Positions 34,662 through 38,731 of a stretch of DNA of 38,731 bases are shown here, piece after piece. The notes under the pieces were generated by a model, which did no database searches, was not told where the DNA came from, and was given only the letters and a program-made list of their open reading frames with translations. The stretch is from Phocaeicola plebeius (GTDB lineage Bacteria > Bacteroidota > Bacteroidia > Bacteroidales > Bacteroidaceae): positions 1-38,731 of the forward strand of contig SFDG01000040.1 in the NCBI GenBank assembly GCA_004558305.1, read 5' to 3'. How positions within the stretch are numbered: the first letter of the stretch is position 1; each line of letters begins with the position of its first letter. The translations under genes were made by a program, and so were the position numbers.

Positions 34662-34976
34662 ATGATGTACAAGAAATATTATTTGCCCCTTCTCCTGCTG
34701 GCCGGGTCCATGATGGCCTGCCAACAACCTTCCAAGAACCGGCAGTTGGCCGACACGCTGCTGAACGACACTACCCTGCAACAGGTCGATTCGATGGCGC
34801 GGGCCGTCCTGGCCCACGGCTTCAATGCCGGAAGCGGCTACTCCCAGGTCTGGGCCCGCGACCTGAACACCTTTATAGAAACGGCATGCGAGGTGAACGA
34901 CCCTGCCGACATCCGCTGGGCCATCCTGCTTTTCTTCCGCCTGCAGCAGCCCAACGACGAGATGGTCGACGGGTAT
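34662..34976 (+). pseudogene. N-terminal fragment of a glycosidase-like lipoprotein
   Basis: ATG 34662 (or 34665) opens YKKYYLPLLLLAGSMMAC, a lipoprotein signal. About 85 residues of an intact-looking domain follow: QVDSMARAVLAHGFNAGSGY, then SQVWARDLNTFIETACEV and FFRLQQPNDEMVDGY. The ARDLNTF segment resembles the start of six-hairpin, (alpha/alpha)6-type glycosidases. At about 34975 the sequence passes into the end of a transporter gene in another frame, so the rest of the enzyme is gone. The formal open frame continues to 35387 through repeat DNA, but that tail is not a real protein sequence. It is a paralogue of the divergent fragment at 34417-34151. Confidence 0.7.
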
Positions 34977-35175
34977 GTGCTCCTACGCCCTGCAGTACCG
35001 GCCCGAGCGCAACAACGACATCTCGTCGCTGATGATTATGGGGGTGGCCGGCGGTGCCCTGTTCCCGCCGCTGATGGGCCTCATTGCCGACCACGGCACG
35101 CAGGCCCTCAGCCTCGTCCTCCTGGCGGCCGGCACCCTCTACCTGCTCCTGCTGAAAGGACGGAAAAACGCCTGA
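34972..35175 (+). pseudogene. C-terminal fragment of a sugar MFS transporter (FucP/NanT-like)
   Basis: In the frame GMCSYALQYRPERNNDISSL the sequence continues MIMGVAGGALFPPLMGLIAD and a last helix LSLVLLAAGTLYLLLL ending KGRKNA and TGA 35173-35175. This is the end of a glucose/galactose or fucose-type MFS permease (last two helices); about 340 residues are missing. The junction with the glycosidase fragment lies near 34972-34978, one frame apart, and marks a deletion that removed the end of one gene and most of the next. Beside a GH33 sialidase the lost transporter may have been for sialic acid; that is inference. Confidence 0.75.
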
Positions 35176-35214
35176 TGAAGACACCCCTGCATCTTACACA
35201 GCGGTCTTTATCAA

Positions 35215-35264
35215 CACAAAGGCACAAAGAGACAAAGATTCATTGTTCTCTTTGTGCCTTTGTG
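35215..35264. terminator. Perfect 18-bp palindrome (CACAAAG-type)
   Basis: CACAAAGGCACAAAGAGA (35215-35232) pairs perfectly with TCTCTTTGTGCCTTTGTG (35247-35264), 14-base loop. It is 40 bases after the transporter fragment stop. Related single arms follow at about 35300-35330 (CCTTTGTGCCTTTGTGTT) and 35357-35385 (CTGTGCCCTCCGTGTCTCTG). Confidence 0.75.
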
Positions 35265-35445
35265 CTACATCCAGCCTATAACAGCGAAAAATCCTATTCT
35301 TCGTTCCTTTGTGCCTTTGTGTTCATAGTTCCATCCCTCCCTGTCCAACTCATAAAAAACTCTGTGCCCTCCGTGTCTCTGTGTTGAATTCCCCCACAGC
35401 GGCAGAAAAATGTGACTATTTATTTGCCAAGCCCGCATATTTTCC
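35265..35445. other. Repeat-derived intergenic DNA
   Basis: Contains unpaired copies of the CTTTGTGCCTTTGTG and CTCTGTGTTG words but no gene. It separates the transporter remnant from the sialidase promoter. Confidence 0.5.
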
Positions 35446-35453
35446 TACCTTTG
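35446..35453 (+). promoter_or_regulatory. -7 promoter box of the sialidase gene
   Basis: TACCTTTG with TTTG at 35423-35426, spacing 19 bases; a full consensus pair. Transcription would start about 25 bases before ATG 35482. Confidence 0.75.
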
Positions 35454-35481
35454 CCGGAAAACCTTTAAAAACCTCGAATAT

Positions 35482-36894
35482 ATGAACATCCAATCCTTCC
35501 TTCTCACGGCCACCGCAGCTGTGGCCTTCTTCGCCTCCCCCACTCCCGGAGCGGCCCAAGAGGTGCTCTTCAAGAGCCAACCCGACGAACACGTGTACTA
35601 TCGCATCCCGGCCATCGTGGCACGGGGGAACACCCTGTGGTATTTCACCGACGACCGTTCGAAGGTGACAGACGCTACCGCCTGGGGCGACATCGGCTCC
35701 GTGGGCAACATCAGCATCGTGGCCCGCAAGAGCACCAACGGCGGCCGCACCTGGCAGACGGTCCCCTCAATAGCCATCGAAGGCAAAGGCGACAGCGGAT
35801 TCGACCGTGGTCACGGCGATGCCGCCATAGTCTGCGACCGGCAGAGCGGACGGATGCTGATGATCTGCGCATCAGGCGACGTCAGCTACGGACGCTCGGA
35901 CGTGAAAGTGAAGCGCACCCCAGCAGCAGACGGCAGCTACAGCTACTCGCTCGACCTGAGCCGTGCCCAGCAGGTGGGACGCTACTACAGCACCGACGGA
36001 GGAAAGACCTGGCAAGGCGAGAACATCGCCGCCGACATCTACCGGCTGTACGACACCGCCTCCGAAGCCACCTACGACGAGGGACGCGGCAAGGTGGCCA
36101 TCGAACGGCTCTTCTTCGCCAGCGGCCGCATCTGCCAGAGCGCACTCATCAAGGCGGGCACCTCCTACCGCATCTATTCCGTACTGACCACCAACCAGGG
36201 CAGCCTGGTGGTCTACTCAGACGATTTCGGACAGAGCTGGCTGCCCCTGGGAGGAGCCGCGGCCCGACCCGCCCCGAAGGGAGACGAGGCCAAAGTAGAG
36301 GAACTGCCCGACGGCAGTGTACTGCTCAGCTGCCGGATGCTGGGAGGACGCTATTTCAATATCTACCGCTATACCTCGCCCGCAGAGGCTACAGGGACAT
36401 GGGGGGAACCGGTGGCCTCGACTTCGCTCGACGGCGGAACAGCCGGCCAGGACAATGCCACCAACGGCGAAATCCTGATTGTGCCGGCCACGGGCAAAGA
36501 CAAGCAGAAGGTTTACATCGCCCTGCAGTCCATCCCCTTCGGCAACACCAAAGGCAGTCCGCGCAACGTAGAGCGGCGCAGCCATGTCTCCATCTACTGG
36601 AAGGTGCTGGCTTCTCCCGCCGACTATGCCACACCCGAGTGCTTCCAGACGGGCTGGACCCGCCATGAAGTCACTCCTGCCAATTCTGCCTACTCGACCA
36701 TGGTACTCGACGGCAAGGGAAACATTGCCTTTGCCTACGAGGACAACGGGCAGCAAATCCGATGCGGCAGCCAGAACATGGAGGTGTACGACATGACCTT
36801 CCAGTCGCTGTCGTTGGAAACGATTACAGGCGGGGCCTACCGCTACAGCGGCAAGTCGTTCCACCATGCAGACTTTCTGACGACCCGGAAATAA
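35482..36894 (+). CDS. Secreted GH33 exo-alpha-sialidase
   Basis: 470 residues. Signal peptide to about residue 25 (FLLTATAAVAFFASPTPGAA). Six-bladed sialidase fold: the arginine motif YYRIPAIV near 39-46; Asp boxes STNGGRTW near 84, STDGGKTW near 170 and SDDFGQSW near 246; the catalytic-core segments RGHGDAAIVCD near 112, and SCRMLGGRYFNIY and NNG-like NATNGEILIV further on. The enzyme cuts terminal alpha-linked sialic acid from host glycoproteins, exposing sugars for GH20 and GH92. It lacks an N-terminal carbohydrate-binding domain of the kind seen in some Bacteroides NanH. It has its own consensus promoter. The gene ends 31 bases from the convergent YitT gene. Confidence 0.92.
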   Translation: MNIQSFLLTATAAVAFFASPTPGAAQEVLFKSQPDEHVYYRIPAIVARGNTLWYFTDDRSKVTDATAWGDIGSVGNISIVARKSTNGGRTWQTVPSIAIEGKGDSGFDRGHGDAAIVCDRQSGRMLMICASGDVSYGRSDVKVKRTPAADGSYSYSLDLSRAQQVGRYYSTDGGKTWQGENIAADIYRLYDTASEATYDEGRGKVAIERLFFASGRICQSALIKAGTSYRIYSVLTTNQGSLVVYSDDFGQSWLPLGGAAARPAPKGDEAKVEELPDGSVLLSCRMLGGRYFNIYRYTSPAEATGTWGEPVASTSLDGGTAGQDNATNGEILIVPATGKDKQKVYIALQSIPFGNTKGSPRNVERRSHVSIYWKVLASPADYATPECFQTGWTRHEVTPANSAYSTMVLDGKGNIAFAYEDNGQQIRCGSQNMEVYDMTFQSLSLETITGGAYRYSGKSFHHADFLTTRK

Positions 36895-36925
36895 CAACGC
36901 AATCAGGAAAAAGACGGCCCCCTTA

Positions 36926-37897
36926 TTATTCCGGCTGCACCTCCCCCTTGTCGGGAAGCTGCTTCCAGCCTTCGCCGTAGGTGTCGTAAGCATCGGTCAC
37001 CACTACGAAGGCATGGGGGTCTACCTCCTTGATGGTCTGCTTCACGCCGGCCACCTCCTTGTAGCTGACCACGAGAAACACCATCTCCTTCTCCGCCTTG
37101 CTATAGAGGCCGCTGCTCTTGATGCACGTAGCCGTACGGTCCAGATCCTGCAGGATGTAGCGGTGCAGCTCCGTCAGGTTCTTGTCGCTGATGACGAACA
37201 GCAGCTTGTCGTTCTTGGCACCGTTGATGACCCGGGCCAGCACCCGCGAGCAGACATAGATGGCGATGAGCGAATAGAAAGACAGGTGCCAGGAGGGCTG
37301 CGCGGCATCGTCGGTCGCACCGATGCCGAAACCGATGACCACGAGTCCGAAGGCGACCACCAGGGCATCGACCAGCAGGATGCCCGTGGAGAACTTGATG
37401 TGGGCGTATTTCTGGAGAATCATGGCCACGATGTCGCTGCCGCCCGTAGTGGCCTGGTTGCGCACCACAATGCCCTGTCCGATGCCGATGACCACGGACC
37501 CCATGAGCGTGGTGAGCATCAGATGGTGGGTCATGTCCATGGTGCCTCCCATCAGCTGCGAGGCATCCAGGGCTTCAAGCGCTTCAGCGTCGGGATAGAC
37601 CAGCCACGAAAGGGCGTTCATGATGAAGGGAGTGCTGAGGGCGGCGGCAATGGTGCGCCCCCCGAGCTTCGACCCCAGCACGACGACCGAGATGATGAGC
37701 AGGGGGATATCGAACATATAGCCGAACGTTCCCACCTGAACAGACGGGAACAGGTTGTGGAGCACGATGCTGGCTCCATACACGCCTCCGGGCACAATGT
37801 TATAAGGGTTGATGAAGAACACAAACCCTACCGCCATAATGGTACATCCTAAGAAGATGTTCAGCCACGACAAAACAGTTTTCCGCATAGTTTTCAT
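36926..37897 (-). CDS. YitT-family membrane protein (DUF161 and DUF2179)
   Basis: 323 residues. About five to six membrane segments make up the YitT domain: WLNIFLGCTIMAVGFVFFI with NPYNIVPGGVYGASIVLH, IPLLIISVVVLGSKLGGRT, LMGSVVIGIGQGIVVRNQAT with GGSDIVAMIL, and LLVDALVVAFGLVVIGFGIG. The C-terminal 90 residues are the soluble DUF2179 domain (KLLFVISDKNLTELHRYIL, GLYSKAEKEMVFLVVS, DPHAFVVVTDAYDTYGEG). The family is widespread and its function is unknown, although it is often called a transporter. Two start codons, 37897 and 37888, are possible. The TATATTTG box at 37950-37943 is its promoter. The end converges on the sialidase gene. Confidence 0.9.
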   Translation of the reverse strand: MKTMRKTVLSWLNIFLGCTIMAVGFVFFINPYNIVPGGVYGASIVLHNLFPSVQVGTFGYMFDIPLLIISVVVLGSKLGGRTIAAALSTPFIMNALSWLVYPDAEALEALDASQLMGGTMDMTHHLMLTTLMGSVVIGIGQGIVVRNQATTGGSDIVAMILQKYAHIKFSTGILLVDALVVAFGLVVIGFGIGATDDAAQPSWHLSFYSLIAIYVCSRVLARVINGAKNDKLLFVISDKNLTELHRYILQDLDRTATCIKSSGLYSKAEKEMVFLVVSYKEVAGVKQTIKEVDPHAFVVVTDAYDTYGEGWKQLPDKGEVQPE

Positions 37898-37942
37898 ACT
37901 TGTTCGGCTTTTTACAGTGAGTTAATCATTATAATTATTCGG

Positions 37943-37950
37943 CAAATATA
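37943..37950 (-). promoter_or_regulatory. -7 promoter box of the YitT-family gene
   Basis: Minus-strand TATATTTG, 45 bases before ATG 37897. Confidence 0.6.
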
Positions 37951-37991
37951 CAACAATAACGGAACAAGGCAGCAAAATAGAGGAATAATTA

Positions 37992-38152
37992 ACACAAAGA
38001 AGGGAAGTTTTTTTTCAACACAGAGGCACGGAGGGTTTTTATTCAAACACAAAATCTCTTCCTCTCTTTGTGCCTTTGTGTTTTGCCCCATCCTCCATCC
38101 TCCCTCTGCCGCTCGAAAAAAGAACCTCCGTGCCCTCTGTGCCTCTGTGTTG
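37992..38152. repeat. Nested dispersed-repeat palindrome before the tRNA-Gln genes
   Basis: CAACACAGAGGCACGGAGG (38016-38034) is matched by an arm at 38125-38152 that contains CCTCCGTGCC and CTGTGCCTCTGTGTTG, with one extra iteration of the word. Inside lie CACAAA and CTTTGTGCCTTTGTGTTTTG arms of the same family as at 13.4 and 35.2 kb. It fills most of the 366-base gap between the YitT gene and the tRNAs; no gene is seen. Confidence 0.65.
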
Positions 38153-38217
38153 AAAAAAAAATCGAGCAAAACATGAAAAAAAATCCTCGAAAAGTTTGGT
38201 AGGTTCCAAAAAAGCCG

Positions 38218-38225
38218 TACCTTTG
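38218..38225 (+). promoter_or_regulatory. -7 promoter box of the tRNA-Gln pair
   Basis: TACCTTTG with TTTG at 38195-38198 (19-base spacing), 40 bases before the first tRNA. Confidence 0.7.
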
Positions 38226-38264
38226 CAGCGTCAAACGAAAAGGATGACAAACAACAAGTGATTT

Positions 38265-38335
38265 TGGACTATGGTGTAATGGTAACACAACAGATTCTGG
38301 TCCTGTTTTTCCTGGTTCGAGTCCGGGTAGTCCAA
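38265..38335 (+). tRNA. tRNA-Gln (anticodon CTG), copy 1
   Basis: 71 bases. The acceptor TGGACTA/TAGTCCA pairs, with discriminator A. The anticodon loop TTCTGGT carries CTG at 38297-38299, and the T-arm is CCTGG-TTCGAGT-CCGGG. The innermost anticodon-stem pair is an A-C mismatch. The U1-A72 acceptor pair is typical of tRNA-Gln. Confidence 0.93.
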
Positions 38336-38386
38336 CTCACTTCACGATTCGGAAGTCCTCACGGAGAGGAACCGAATACAAAAGTT

Positions 38387-38457
38387 TGGGCTATGGTGTA
38401 ATGGTAACACAACAGATTCTGGTCCTGTTTTTCTTGGTTCGAGTCCGAGTAGCCCAA
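38387..38457 (+). tRNA. tRNA-Gln (anticodon CTG), copy 2
   Basis: 71 bases, nearly identical to copy 1. The acceptor TGGGCTA/TAGCCCA has changed on both sides, and the T-stem has one compensated change (CTTGG/CCGAG), so pairing is kept. It is 51 bases after copy 1 and shares its promoter. The spacer holds a TCCTC/GAGGA hairpin. Confidence 0.93.
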
Positions 38458-38461
38458 CTGC

Positions 38462-38497
38462 AAGAGAGAGTACTTGAAAGAGTATTCTCTCTTTTTA
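38462..38497 (+). terminator. Intrinsic terminator of the tRNA-Gln operon
   Basis: AAGAGAGAGTACTT (38462-38475) pairs imperfectly with AGTATTCTCTCTT, followed by TTT, directly after the second tRNA. Confidence 0.75.
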
Positions 38498-38566
38498 TTT
38501 AAGGTAATATGTCACTTTCAAAATAAAAAGAGGGTGTGTCAAAATAAAACCGCCTGTCATTTTGCT

Positions 38567-38644
38567 TGTCATTCTGAACGCCAGTGAAGAATCTGTAAAG
38601 TGTTAGTGGATGTATTCAGATTCTTCGCATTCGCTACCAATGAC
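38567..38644. repeat. Dispersed palindromic repeat copy
   Basis: Starts TGTCATTCTGAACGCCAGTG; the interior GTTAGTGGATGTATTCAGAT matches the 17664-17741 copy. It ends near CCAATGACG. The upstream word GTGTGTCAAAATAAAA (38534-38549) is also shared, in inverse orientation, with the 7.2-kb copy. Confidence 0.7.
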
Positions 38645-38648
38645 GAAA

Positions 38649-38726
38649 CTGTAGGGGCAGACCTATGTGTCTGCCCGGAAACATCCACCTCGGCATCCGG
38701 GCGGACACGCAGGTCCGCCCCTACAG
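38649..38726. repeat. 30-bp-arm inverted repeat at the right edge
   Basis: Left arm 38649-38678 (CTGTAGGGGCAGACC...) and right arm 38697-38726 (...GGTCCGCCCCTACAG) are reverse complements at 27 of 30 positions around an 18-base loop. All three mismatches are transitions that keep G-U pairing possible in RNA. The GTAGGGGCGGACC word is a common dispersed repeat in Bacteroidales. The adjoining 38498-38566 stretch has no gene. Confidence 0.75.
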
Positions 38727-38731
38727 CGTCA

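Noticed and set aside
35176..35387. Extension of the chimeric 34662 frame to 241 codons
   Set aside because: After the deletion junction the frame translates the permease DNA out of frame and then palindromic repeats, so the tail is not a genuine protein.
37912..38250. 112-codon minus frame before the tRNA-Gln genes
   Set aside because: It consists of dispersed-repeat DNA, with low-complexity Phe-rich translation.

Overview
The window comes from a gut-type Bacteroidales genome with fairly high GC. The main evidence is the promoters: many genes are preceded by the Bacteroidetes -7 box TAnnTTTG (for example TACCTTTG, TACTTTTG, TATTTTTG), often with TTTG or TTG about 19-20 bases upstream. The gene content agrees: DUF4199, DUF6452, DUF6048, DUF2027-Smr, GH20, GH92 and GH33 lipoproteins or secreted enzymes, a smalltalk-like small protein and an ISAon1-like transposase N-region. 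I cannot name the genus from sequence alone. No rRNA, CRISPR array or complete prophage was seen.

Layout. 1-3.8 kb is an accessory, partly decayed region: the 5' end of an insertion-sequence gene running off the left edge, broken small ORFs, an HU-like DNA-binding protein followed by a frameshifted smalltalk-like remnant, an AAA-ATPase/PD-(D/E)XK protein and a KOW-only remnant of an UpxY/NusG-type antiterminator. 4.0-7.1 kb carries a Pif1-like helicase fused to TPR repeats and a CorA transporter. 7.2-10.9 kb is a minus-strand operon: TIGR01212 radical SAM protein, flavodiiron protein, YciO/YrdC-type protein, MscS channel. 11.1-13.4 kb is the threonine catabolic pair kbl-tdh. 13.5-17.5 kb (minus) holds an ABC-F ATPase and an M13 peptidase lipoprotein. 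18.3-20.9 kb is clpB, followed by a tRNA-Thr on the other strand. 21.3-25.5 kb is a tight six-gene operon (DUF4199, GT2, DUF6452, DUF6048, mntP, apbE). 25.6-27.1 kb (minus) is a DUF2027-Smr protein plus a PaaI-type thioesterase. It diverges from a metallophosphoesterase-queA pair (27.2-29.6 kb) through overlapping promoters.

29.6-36.9 kb is a host-glycan degradation region: GH20 beta-hexosaminidase, GH92 alpha-mannosidase and GH33 sialidase. Between them lie two divergent, internally deleted copies of one lipoprotein family. One of them is joined out of frame to the last two helices of a sugar MFS transporter, so this locus has lost DNA by deletion. Together the intact enzymes would remove sialic acid, GlcNAc and mannose from host glycoproteins; no SusC/SusD pair lies in the window. 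36.9-38.7 kb holds a YitT-family membrane protein, tandem tRNA-Gln genes and dispersed repeats.

The most unusual non-coding signals are: (i) long, nearly perfect palindromes built from short iterated words at convergent gene ends (13.4, 31.6 and 35.2 kb, with related sequence at 20.9 and 38.0 kb); (ii) two unrelated short tandem arrays of 22 and 23 bp in intergenic DNA (3.4 and 18.0 kb) whose units preserve dyad symmetry; (iii) a matched 16-bp inverted-repeat pair in the divergent regulatory region at 34.5-34.6 kb; and (iv) a promoter box so close to the helicase start codon that the mRNA may be almost leaderless.
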